Shown: one piece after another, positions 17,954-27,204 of the stretch
Layout of the letters: every line of letters starts with the position of its first letter
Numbering within the stretch: position 1 is the first letter of the stretch
Assembly (NCBI GenBank): GCA_018829465.1
Contig: JAHJTN010000005.1
Coordinates: 372,001-436,000, forward strand
Direction: 5' to 3'
Length of the DNA stretch: 64,000 bases
Source of the DNA: Bacteroidota bacterium
GTDB taxonomy: Bacteria > Bacteroidota > Bacteroidia > Flavobacteriales > Flavobacteriaceae
Program-made: the position numbers and the translations under genes
The notes under the pieces: model-generated
What the model saw: only the letters and a program-made list of their open reading frames with translations
Databases searched by the model: none
What the model was told of the DNA's origin: nothing

Positions 17954-18691
17954 TCAATTTTTAATGTACTGTTTATATTTCTCAAATCCTTTTCTTTCAA
18001 ATTCATGATATTCATCTTTCGATATCAATTTACCTTTTAATGGCTTTTTAATTAAATTGATTTCATGATTTTGTTCAAACAATATTTTATCGGCATAAAA
18101 TGTCGCTTTGTTGGTTTCGAGTTCTAAAATTAGCCCCGGTAAACCGGTGTAATTAGCCGGCCCGAATGAATATGGAAGTTTTGGAGCATACCATGCAATT
18201 ACCTCAAATGTTTTTAAGCCCCTAATTGTAACGATTGTATCAACTGTTTTTGCTTTATAACAAGTGTATCCACTAATATTTTTGGTTTCATTTGATAATT
18301 CCCAACCAATATCTTTTATGTAGGATTTTATGAGAAAATGGTCAGAAGACAGGTATTTTTCATGTAACATAATCCCTTCTTTGTAATTCGTATAAACTTT
18401 ACCGGTAAAACTAAAAGATTGACCCAAACTCTTTGGCTGGTATTTACCATTATCTGCATTCATTTCTTCTATTAGCGAAAAAAATGACTCCGAATTATGG
18501 AATAAAAGTACATAGGTGAGTTTTTCCATTTCGTCAGAAATATTATTGATAAAATCGGCATCACTAGTTCTTAATTTTTCAGTAACTTTAATATTATTTC
18601 TGACTTTGTAATTAATTTCTGTTAGACTATGCTGAGCATAAGATAAATAACAGAAAATGAACAGTAGGGTTATAATAAATGATTTTCTCAT
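17954..18691 (-). CDS. GLPGLI family protein (copy 2)
   Basis: A 245-residue exported GLPGLI protein. The start at 18691 gives a proper signal peptide (MRKSFIITLLFIFCYLSYAQ); the frame extends nine codons further upstream without supporting features. Family blocks are GWELSNETKNISGYTCYKA, IAWYAPKLPYSFGP and NYTGLPGLILELE, ending with KPLKGKLISKDEYHEF. It follows copy 3 by 37 bases and precedes copy 1 by 100 bases on the same strand. The region from here to 20992 is visibly AT-richer than the housekeeping genes around it. Confidence 0.88.
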   Translation of the reverse strand: MRKSFIITLLFIFCYLSYAQHSLTEINYKVRNNIKVTEKLRTSDADFINNISDEMEKLTYVLLFHNSESFFSLIEEMNADNGKYQPKSLGQSFSFTGKVYTNYKEGIMLHEKYLSSDHFLIKSYIKDIGWELSNETKNISGYTCYKAKTVDTIVTIRGLKTFEVIAWYAPKLPYSFGPANYTGLPGLILELETNKATFYADKILFEQNHEINLIKKPLKGKLISKDEYHEFERKGFEKYKQYIKN

Positions 18692-18728
18692 GATAGTAAT
18701 TTTAAGTGAATCCAGCAAGGATAGAATG

Positions 18729-19493
18729 TTAGTTTTTTAAAAGGTTATGAAAATGTTCATATTTTGACTTCAACAAAGCGTTGTAATCCATTTCGGAAAT
18801 TCTGTCCCCTTTTTTAACTTCATAGAGATTTGCTATTTCAAAGTTCGCATCAAAAAATATATTAGTTGCAAAATATCGTCTTCTCCCGACTTCTTCAAGT
18901 TCAAGTATAAGCCCGGGCAATCCTGAGTAGCCAATCGGCCCTAAGGGAACATTTACACTTGGTGCAAACCAAGCAACAACTTCTATTTTTTGTTTTTTAT
19001 TGTTCTTATCATAGAAGTAATTAGCGGCTGTAGCTCTGTAACATTTTATACCTGAAATCTCCTTAGTCTGTGACCCTAAAGTCCAATCAAACCTATTAAG
19101 TGTGTAAACAACATGAAAGTCAGTACCTAAATCTTTTTTTAAAACTACAACCTCATTCATCTGTGTGTTGTAGAAATAATCATCGCTCACATCAAGTAAT
19201 ATTGTAGCCAAATTAAATTCAAGATTATCTTTTTTGTCTGATGAAGAAAGGGCATCCGCAACCTGAAAAACGCCCTTTCCCTTATCATAATACAAAATCA
19301 TTTCAATGTCTGACATCGCTTCAAATAATTTATCTGTTTTACTAGTAAATTTAGATTGCTTTTGATTATTTTCTTTACGAGCGACATTAGCTTTATAGAC
19401 TACTTCTACTTTTCTGTTTTGGGAAAAAAGAGACGCAAAAGACAAAGTCAAAATAAAGCAAAGTGATACACAAAAACTATCCCTCGTTTTCAT
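18729..19493 (-). CDS. GLPGLI family protein (copy 3)
   Basis: A 254-residue exported GLPGLI protein with signal peptide (CFILTLSFASLFSQ). The diagnostic blocks are WTLGSQTKEISGIKCYRA, VVAWFAPSVNVPLGP and GYSGLPGLILELEE. It begins only six bases after the stop of the 87-residue small secreted protein, so the two are translationally coupled, and it precedes copy 2. An extra charged stretch (KDNKNKKQK-like, residues 153-164) between the Cys block and the WFAP block distinguishes it from copies 1 and 2. Confidence 0.88.
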   Translation of the reverse strand: MKTRDSFCVSLCFILTLSFASLFSQNRKVEVVYKANVARKENNQKQSKFTSKTDKLFEAMSDIEMILYYDKGKGVFQVADALSSSDKKDNLEFNLATILLDVSDDYFYNTQMNEVVVLKKDLGTDFHVVYTLNRFDWTLGSQTKEISGIKCYRATAANYFYDKNNKKQKIEVVAWFAPSVNVPLGPIGYSGLPGLILELEEVGRRRYFATNIFFDANFEIANLYEVKKGDRISEMDYNALLKSKYEHFHNLLKN

Positions 19494-19499
19494 AAAATC

Positions 19500-19763
19500 C
19501 TAGATAAAACAATTACCATTTTGCGTGCATTCGCAGGACTCGTAAATATTGTTTAGCATTAATACCTGATGTGACAAAGATAATTCAAATCCAAGATCGC
19601 TCTCAACATCTTCTAAATACTCAATTGAATATAAAAAACAATCAGCATATAGAGCAGATTCAGTTTTAGATGTATCAAAGTTTTTAAGTCGAGAAAATTC
19701 GGTTGAGTGTCCAAAACTCCCCAAAGCCACAACCGCCACGGCGGTTAAAATTACTTTTTTCAT
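19500..19763 (-). CDS. Small secreted Cys-containing protein of the GLPGLI cluster
   Basis: An 87-residue protein I do not recognise. The N-terminus is a strong signal peptide (MKKVILTAVAVVALGSFG) nearly the same as that of the small gene at 20642-20992 (MKKLFFTAVAVLAF). The mature part is acidic and carries four cysteines, three in a tight C-terminal group (SCECTQNGNCFI) and one in YADCFLYS. Each of the two small genes is directly followed by a GLPGLI gene; here the gap is six bases. The size, leader similarity and Cys-rich tail suggest a secreted peptide handled by its GLPGLI partner, but this is inference. Confidence 0.65.
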   Translation of the reverse strand: MKKVILTAVAVVALGSFGHSTEFSRLKNFDTSKTESALYADCFLYSIEYLEDVESDLGFELSLSHQVLMLNNIYESCECTQNGNCFI

Positions 19764-19815
19764 GGTATTTTTAAAAATAGAATATTTTTCAAAATCACAA
19801 AAACTATAAAGTATG

Positions 19816-20589
19816 CTAATTTTTTTCTAACATCTTTTCATTATCACTTTTATCAATGTCTTTCAACCAATTCAAATATTCAATTTGACTAATCTTTGTA
19901 CCTTTTGTAGGTTTTGAAATCTTATTAAATTCTGTTTGTACTTTCTCAATTTTCTTTGCATAATAAATAAAATTTCCGAAATGCAACTCTATGATTAGAC
20001 CTGGTAAGCCGTTAAACCAAAGTGGTCCGAAATTACTATTAATATCAGGCGCAAACCATGCTTCAACAGTAATTTCAACTATATTGTCATGAGAGTCCAA
20101 TGTTTTAAAAGACCTAGTCGCCTTGTAGCAGTTAAAGGATGAAATAATTTTAGTTTTATCTGAAATAAACCAACTCTCATCAGATATACCATAATCTATC
20201 AAAAAAGATTTATTATAACTTTTTCTGAAATTTAAAACCTCTCCTGATGTGTTGTTTACATATACTTCTCCGATATTTTTCGCATTAATAACAAATATGT
20301 TTGGATCAATAATATTATCTGACGACATAGAATAATTGGAGTAGAAAAAAGACTCTTGTGTATTGTAAAGCAAAGTAAAAGCAACCTTTGTAGGGTCGGA
20401 AGACTCAATTATGGTTAGTAAAAAAGAGTTTATTTCGCGATCTTTTATTTTATTGGTATCTATAACGTTTTGATATCTTGATGAAATACCATATTCAACC
20501 TTTGTTACATAATTTTGGGGTTCTTGGCCAAATATTTTTGTAATATTAAAAACAATTGCGAAAAGTAAAAACAAAACGAAGTCTTTCAT
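19816..20589 (-). CDS. GLPGLI family protein (copy 4)
   Basis: A 257-residue exported GLPGLI protein with signal peptide (FVLFLLFAIVFNITKIFG). The family blocks are ESWFISDKTKIISSFNCYKA, VEAWFAPDINSNFGP and WFNGLPGLIIELHF. It follows the 116-residue small secreted protein across a 52-base gap that holds a perfect 12-bp hairpin. Downstream lies the second small gene. The alternation small-GLPGLI-small-GLPGLI points to gene-pair duplication followed by strong divergence. Confidence 0.88.
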   Translation of the reverse strand: MKDFVLFLLFAIVFNITKIFGQEPQNYVTKVEYGISSRYQNVIDTNKIKDREINSFLLTIIESSDPTKVAFTLLYNTQESFFYSNYSMSSDNIIDPNIFVINAKNIGEVYVNNTSGEVLNFRKSYNKSFLIDYGISDESWFISDKTKIISSFNCYKATRSFKTLDSHDNIVEITVEAWFAPDINSNFGPLWFNGLPGLIIELHFGNFIYYAKKIEKVQTEFNKISKPTKGTKISQIEYLNWLKDIDKSDNEKMLEKN

Positions 20590-20604
20590 AAATTAAACTT
20601 TTAA

Positions 20605-20632
20605 GGCGGTCTAAAATGTCTTTTAGACCGCC
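20605..20632 (-). terminator. Strong intercistronic hairpin after the first small secreted gene
   Basis: GGCGGTCTAAAA pairs perfectly with TTTTAGACCGCC around a four-base loop. It lies 9 bases after the stop of the small gene and 16 bases before the next start. The following sequence on the minus strand (TTAAAAGTTTAATTT) is only moderately U-rich, so partial termination or 3'-end protection of the small-gene mRNA is more likely than a full stop. Confidence 0.65.
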
Positions 20633-20641
20633 AAATATTTA

Positions 20642-20992
20642 CTATGTTAATGCTTCACAAACAGTTTTGACTACATCGGCCACTAATTCTGCGTCTTCTT
20701 TAGATAAACCAACTTCCCGTAGTGCACTTTTAACCTTTTGTTTAACAATCCAGCATCTTATACTTAAGAGCTGCGAATCTTGATTAATGTTCAAATCAGA
20801 ATATTTCGAAGTAAGTTTATTAAAATACGCGTTCTCCTGACTAAGGGGATATAACTGATGATTGTATCCATTTGATACTTGATTTGATAAATTTACCTCA
20901 AGAAGATTTTCTAATTTGGATTTTTGATATTCATATCCGTAAGAAGTACTAAACGCCAACACGGCCACTGCCGTAAAAAATAATTTTTTCAT
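20642..20992 (-). CDS. Small secreted protein, first gene of the GLPGLI cluster
   Basis: A 116-residue protein without a family I can name. It starts with a signal peptide (MKKLFFTAVAVLAFSTSYG) and ends in a helical region with two cysteines (RCWIVKQKVKSALREVG and VKTVCEALT). Its leader resembles that of the 87-residue gene at 19500-19763, although the mature parts do not align by eye. It is the first gene of the cluster, about 200 bases from pepD, and is followed by a strong hairpin, which suggests it is the most highly expressed member. It could be a cargo or ligand of the GLPGLI/barrel system. Confidence 0.65.
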   Translation of the reverse strand: MKKLFFTAVAVLAFSTSYGYEYQKSKLENLLEVNLSNQVSNGYNHQLYPLSQENAYFNKLTSKYSDLNINQDSQLLSIRCWIVKQKVKSALREVGLSKEDAELVADVVKTVCEALT

Positions 20993-21044
20993 GATTTAAA
21001 AAATTAAAGTTAATGAATAAAAATTTGGATATCCACTACAAATC

Positions 21045-21058
21045 AAAAAAAAAAAAAA
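21045..21058. repeat. Homopolymeric A14 tract upstream of the GLPGLI cluster
   Basis: A run of 14 A lies about 55 bases upstream of the first small secreted gene (a T run on its coding strand). Tracts of this length are prone to slippage and could vary the spacing in the promoter or leader. Confidence 0.8.
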
Positions 21059-21202
21059 CGGAAACGGCAAAATAATTTGTGTTAAAGTTTTAAGTTTTTA
21101 TTTTACCGTAAAAATAGAATATAACCGATAAGCTACCTATTTTAGAAAGTTTTTATGATTTTAAAATACCTCATTAAGCAGAAAATGTTAAGCTCAAATT
21201 TT

Positions 21203-21235
21203 AATCTTGAAAGGTTTTGAAAACCTTTCAAGATT
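21203..21235. repeat. 33-bp palindromic repeat, copy 2 (overlaps the pepD stop)
   Basis: A perfect palindrome with inner arms GAAAGGTTTT/AAAACCTTTC and outer arms AATCTT/AAGATT. The TGA stop codon of pepD (21228-21230, minus strand) is part of the left arm as read on the minus strand, so the repeat ends the pepD reading frame and also acts as its terminator-like hairpin. Confidence 0.85.
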
Positions 21236-22670
21236 TTTCCAAAAGCGCAGTCAGTAACCGCCAAAACTTTTGAACGGACGGTATTTGCACACATTCGTCG
21301 GGGCTGTGCGCACCTTCAATATTGGGTCCGAAAGAAATCATCTGCACCTCCGGAAGTTTCTTTTTCAAAATACCACACTCGAGCCCGGCGTGGCAAGCCA
21401 CAACCTTGGGCTTTTCTTTGTAAAATTGTTCGTAAACTTCGGTGTACAAAGCCAATATGGCTGCATCTGCCTCGGGTTGCCATCCCGGATAGTCGTTTCC
21501 AAAAGTAACTGAAAAGCCATGGGCTTCAAAAGTGTTTTTTAATTGTTGGGCCAATTCGTTTTTGGAAGCTTCAACAGAAGAGCGCGTCAAACAAGCCAGC
21601 TCGGCTTTACCGCCACCTAAAGTAACCTTTGCAAGGTTGTTTGATGTCTCAACCAAATCGGGGAAATGTGCATCCATGCTATAAACGCCGTTGTGGGCTT
21701 CGTTCAAGACTTTTAAAAATGTATGCTGAAAGTCAATAGAAACCGCCGGTTGGACTTTAGACTGAACGGTCGATAAGTGCAAGTGCTTTTCTGTAGTTTC
21801 AAACGCATCTTTTACGGCTTTGGTTTGCGCTTGCATCCAAGTTTCAAACGCAGCGATGTCTGCTGTGGGCAAAGCCACTATGGCGTGGGCTTCGCGCGGA
21901 ATGGCATTTCTAAGTGTGCCACCCGAAAAAGCACACAGCCGGGCATCAAAATCTTGAAAGAATTTTAAAAGTAAACCGCCTAAAATTTTATTGGCATTGC
22001 CAAAACCGCGGTGAATGTCCATACCGGAATGGCCTCCGCGCAAACCGGATAATTCAATTTTGAAAAATGAATAGGTACCGGAAACAGATTCTTGGGTGTA
22101 GTTGGCTTGCGCGGTCACATCAACGCCTCCGGCACAACCTATATCCACTTCATCGTCTTCCTCGGTGTCCAAGTTGAGTAATATTTTTGCTTGTATCAAA
22201 CTGGCGTCAAGTTCTTTAGCACCGGTCATACCGGTTTCCTCATCTATGGTAAAAAGGGCCTCTAAGGGCGGATGCGAAAGGTCTGTGCTTTCCAGCAAAG
22301 CCATGATAGCGGCCACGCCTATGCCGTTGTCGGCACCCAGTGTAGTGCCCCGCGCACGCACAAAATCGCCGTCCACATACATCTCGATGCCTTGATTGTC
22401 GAAGTCGAAAACGGTGCCCTCGTTTTTTTGGTGCACCATGTCCAAGTGGCTTTGTAAGGCCACCACAGGGTGATTTTCGTAGCCGGGCGAAGCCGGTTTT
22501 TTGATGATGACATTGCCCACGCGGTCTTCCAAAGTTTCCAAATTGAGTCGCGCACCAAAATTTTTTATAAAAGCACGTATTTTTTCTTCATTTTTAGAAG
22601 GTCGCGGAATGGCGTTGAGTTTTTCGAAATTGACCCAAAGTGTTTTGGGCTCCAAATGTGCAAGTATCAT
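21228..22670 (-). CDS. pepD: Aminoacyl-histidine dipeptidase (PepD, M20C)
   Basis: A cytosolic zinc dipeptidase of about 480 residues. The start at 22670 gives MILAHLEPKTLWVNFEKL, the usual N-terminus of the family; the frame extends 43 codons upstream into the divergent promoter region without family similarity. Metal-binding segments are LQSHLDMVHQKN, GTTLGADNGIGVAA and FTIDEETGMTGAKE, with a later GLRGGHSGMDIHRG and CHAGLECGILKKK. It hydrolyses a broad range of dipeptides. The last codon before the stop is encoded at the edge of a 33-bp palindrome, so the extreme C-terminus may differ from that of relatives. Confidence 0.95.
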   Translation of the reverse strand: MILAHLEPKTLWVNFEKLNAIPRPSKNEEKIRAFIKNFGARLNLETLEDRVGNVIIKKPASPGYENHPVVALQSHLDMVHQKNEGTVFDFDNQGIEMYVDGDFVRARGTTLGADNGIGVAAIMALLESTDLSHPPLEALFTIDEETGMTGAKELDASLIQAKILLNLDTEEDDEVDIGCAGGVDVTAQANYTQESVSGTYSFFKIELSGLRGGHSGMDIHRGFGNANKILGGLLLKFFQDFDARLCAFSGGTLRNAIPREAHAIVALPTADIAAFETWMQAQTKAVKDAFETTEKHLHLSTVQSKVQPAVSIDFQHTFLKVLNEAHNGVYSMDAHFPDLVETSNNLAKVTLGGGKAELACLTRSSVEASKNELAQQLKNTFEAHGFSVTFGNDYPGWQPEADAAILALYTEVYEQFYKEKPKVVACHAGLECGILKKKLPEVQMISFGPNIEGAHSPDECVQIPSVQKFWRLLTALLEKS

Positions 22671-22799
22671 GTAGCTAAGTTTTTTCTGATTATAAAACAA
22701 AAGTACGGCTTCCCTATTTTTTAAGAATGGTAAATCGAAGTAAATATTCGAGAAGCGCAAGTTATTCTTTACTTTTGCTTCAAAATAAGCCATCCGCAA

Positions 22800-23885
22800 A
22801 TGCCTATAATCGCGCCAAAAAAACTCAAAAACGACTTGTATTTTTTATTCGTATGCGTGTTTTTGGCTTTGATTACTCTCGTGCTCAAGCAATTTCCCGA
22901 ATTTGTAGAAACCTATTACAGCCAAGGACTTTACCCAAAAATAGGGCTTTGGTTTCGCACTGTATTTGGCTGGATTCCTTTTTCGGTTGGCGATTGGATA
23001 TACATCATTTCTATTTTATTGATGGTTCGGTGGCTTTTGAAAAACATCCGAAATTGTCTGCGGCATCCCCGTTGGTTTTTCGGAAATATCTTGGCTGTCA
23101 TAACCGTTGTTTACGGTGCGTTTTTGTTGTTTTGGGGCATCAATTATTACCGTTTGCCTTTAGCAACAACTTTGGATATCAAAACGGAATACACAACCGA
23201 GACACTTCAAAAAACCGTTGATATACTTACGGAAAAAAGCAACCACTTACAGCGGTTCCTCTCCGAAAACGATAGCGCAATGGTTCATATTCCTATGGAA
23301 AAAACCGCTATTTACAAGGCTTCTTTGGCCGGATATTGGGAAATAGAGAAGAATTTCACGCAACTCTCTTTTGATCGGCAAAGCCTCAAAACTTCTACCT
23401 ACAGCACCCTTTTGACCTATATGGGTTTTAGCGGCTATTTTAATCCGCTTACACACGAAGGTCATGTGGATGGCATCATGCCGGTCAACAAATTTCCTGT
23501 TACTGCGCTTCACGAGCAAGCACATCAGTTGGGCTATGCAGCCGAAGACGAGGCAAATTTTATCGCATGGCTGACAGCCACACAGCATCCGGATCCTTAT
23601 TTTCAATATTTCGGATATATTTTTGGTTTAAAGTATTGTTTAAATGAGCTGTATTTACGCGATCCGGAAAACTACACTACCTATTTGAACAAAGTTAACA
23701 AGGGAATCTTAGCCAACTACCAAGAATCTAATGCTTTTTGGAAGGCTTATGAAAATCCCTTTGAACCCTTGTTTAAAAAGTCATTCGACACCTATTTAAA
23801 AGCCAACAGCCAGCGGCATGGCATAGAGAGTTATAACAAAGTGGTCGGTATGATAGTGGGTTACTTAAACAAATATCCACAATAA
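22800..23885 (+). CDS. DUF3810 family membrane protein, putative zinc peptidase
   Basis: A 361-residue protein with three N-terminal membrane segments (LFVCVFLALITLVL, VGDWIYIISILLMV, LAVITVVYGAFLLFWGI) and a large C-terminal domain. The domain contains HEQAHQLGYAAEDEANFIAW, an HExxH zinc motif followed by an E that could be the third ligand, so a membrane-anchored metallopeptidase is likely. This is the layout of DUF3810, common in Bacteroidota and without a known substrate. It is divergent from pepD, and its 3' end converges with the thioredoxin-like lipoprotein gene at a distance of 11 bases. Confidence 0.85.
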   Translation: MPIIAPKKLKNDLYFLFVCVFLALITLVLKQFPEFVETYYSQGLYPKIGLWFRTVFGWIPFSVGDWIYIISILLMVRWLLKNIRNCLRHPRWFFGNILAVITVVYGAFLLFWGINYYRLPLATTLDIKTEYTTETLQKTVDILTEKSNHLQRFLSENDSAMVHIPMEKTAIYKASLAGYWEIEKNFTQLSFDRQSLKTSTYSTLLTYMGFSGYFNPLTHEGHVDGIMPVNKFPVTALHEQAHQLGYAAEDEANFIAWLTATQHPDPYFQYFGYIFGLKYCLNELYLRDPENYTTYLNKVNKGILANYQESNAFWKAYENPFEPLFKKSFDTYLKANSQRHGIESYNKVVGMIVGYLNKYPQ

Positions 23886-23896
23886 AACATACAAGG

Positions 23897-25306
23897 CTAG
23901 TTCTCCGCCAGTAAGCGTTCGATGGCAGGATCAAAAAAGTTTTCGGATGCGTTGAGAATTTCTCCTTTTTGATTGACAATATAAGCCTTGGAAAGATTGT
24001 TAATCATCAAATCTTCACTGATTTTTTGAAAATTTAAGGCCCTGAATTCGTTCTTAGGATCCAAATTGTTGCGCTTGGATTCTGCCACCCATTCTTCGTG
24101 ATTGTCGGAGACAGAAACGCCGTAAAAATTGATATTTGGGAACTGCTTTTGAAGTTCTGCAATACGTTCGTGGGCATTTTTAAAATGCTTTCTGTATTTT
24201 GAATCCCAAAAGAAAATAACAGACGGATTGTTTTGAAACTGACGGCTCATTGGAAAAGGGCGTCCTTCTATGTCCACTACTTCAAAATCAGGCAATACCT
24301 TCCCACTGGCAAGCATCAAGGTTTTGCTGGCCATATTTTTTACCTTTGAATCGAGTGCTGAACTTTTGGAAATTTTATTGAAAACTGCCATGTAATTGTT
24401 GATATTCATGCTGTCTTCTTCATTTTTTAGGAATGAGAAGGCACTTTCCTGCAACAGCATATCCCGAATCTGGTTGTTCTTTATCAAACTGTCTATCATT
24501 TCAATTTTATGCAAATTGTGATGGTAGGTAAATTTTGGAACGTGTTGGTGGTTTTTACAATCTGCCAAACATTTGAAAAACGAAATGTTGTTCAAATAGG
24601 ACATCAGATAGTTTTTGAAAGAGTAATAGGATGACAATAAGGTGTCGTCAACATCTATTTCTTCTCTAAATTTGTAATAATCGCTCGGCAAGGTTTCAAA
24701 AGAAGACTCCAAGTGGTTTGTGTTGATAAAAGGATATAGTTCCCGAACCCTGTAGTTCATAAAATTCATACTGCCGTGGGCAATTTTAGAAAATGCATCT
24801 GAAATAGTGATGTCTTTTTTGAGTGCTGCAAACTTTTGAAGTTTTTCATCGCGGAGTGAATCCATCTTGTGGATAAACGATTCGGTTGGCAACTGATAAT
24901 AACCAATAATATCTTTGGAATCTTCTTCGTTTTCGAGAAACATTTCAGATAAAAAATTGTTTTTCAAACCGCCTCTTCCCGAAAAAGCCAAAGATTCATC
25001 AAATTCGAGTGTGTTGAGATACACCATGATGCTGTCTCCCGGTTCTATAAAAACATATTGGTATTCGGGCTTTATGACAAAGCGAAACAATCCGGTTTTT
25101 TTATTGTCGAGAGCAAACATGAATGACTTAGTGGAATCGATAAAAGCAGAATCTATGAGTGTTTCGCCGCTGTACAAATAAACCCAATCACTGGTTTGGT
25201 TGATGACCGTTCCGCCAAAATAGTTTGCTCCGGCATTTGGTTGTTTATCGTTATTGCATCCCCAAACAAAAACCGTTAAAAAAATTATATGTAAAAATCT
25301 TTGCAT
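23897..25306 (-). CDS. Thioredoxin-fold lipoprotein lacking the CXXC motif
   Basis: A 469-residue lipoprotein (lipobox VWGC, Cys17) with an N-terminal beta-rich region of the DUF4369 kind, a central helical region, and a C-terminal AhpC/TlpA-like thioredoxin fold (PDFEVVDIEGRPFPM, FFWDSKYRKHF, FYGVSVSDNHEEW, KAYIVNQKGEILN). At the place of the redox motif (normally WCxxC after FFW) it has DSKYRKHF, so it cannot act as a disulfide reductase. Bacteroidota TlpA-like lipoproteins are usually oxidoreductases; this one may have turned into a binding or structural protein. It is a single gene convergent with the DUF3810 gene. Confidence 0.82.
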   Translation of the reverse strand: MQRFLHIIFLTVFVWGCNNDKQPNAGANYFGGTVINQTSDWVYLYSGETLIDSAFIDSTKSFMFALDNKKTGLFRFVIKPEYQYVFIEPGDSIMVYLNTLEFDESLAFSGRGGLKNNFLSEMFLENEEDSKDIIGYYQLPTESFIHKMDSLRDEKLQKFAALKKDITISDAFSKIAHGSMNFMNYRVRELYPFINTNHLESSFETLPSDYYKFREEIDVDDTLLSSYYSFKNYLMSYLNNISFFKCLADCKNHQHVPKFTYHHNLHKIEMIDSLIKNNQIRDMLLQESAFSFLKNEEDSMNINNYMAVFNKISKSSALDSKVKNMASKTLMLASGKVLPDFEVVDIEGRPFPMSRQFQNNPSVIFFWDSKYRKHFKNAHERIAELQKQFPNINFYGVSVSDNHEEWVAESKRNNLDPKNEFRALNFQKISEDLMINNLSKAYIVNQKGEILNASENFFDPAIERLLAEN

Positions 25307-25468
25307 CTATTGTTTTTAGAAAGAATTAAACAAAAGTAAATGAACACCTTATGCCACGCTGTTAAACGCTTGTTAAAATAAAATAACAATCTCTTAAAGT
25401 TAAGCCTAGATTTCTAACAATCATATGTAGTCAAACCCCATAGATGTCAAATTTGGCATTAATTTTCT

Positions 25469-27124
<1,656 letters not shown>

Positions 27125-27204
27125 ATTTCGCCTATTTTTATGGGTGTTATCCCATAACATTAACAAAATAAACACCACAATCTGAAGGAAATTTCTAAAC
27201 AAAA

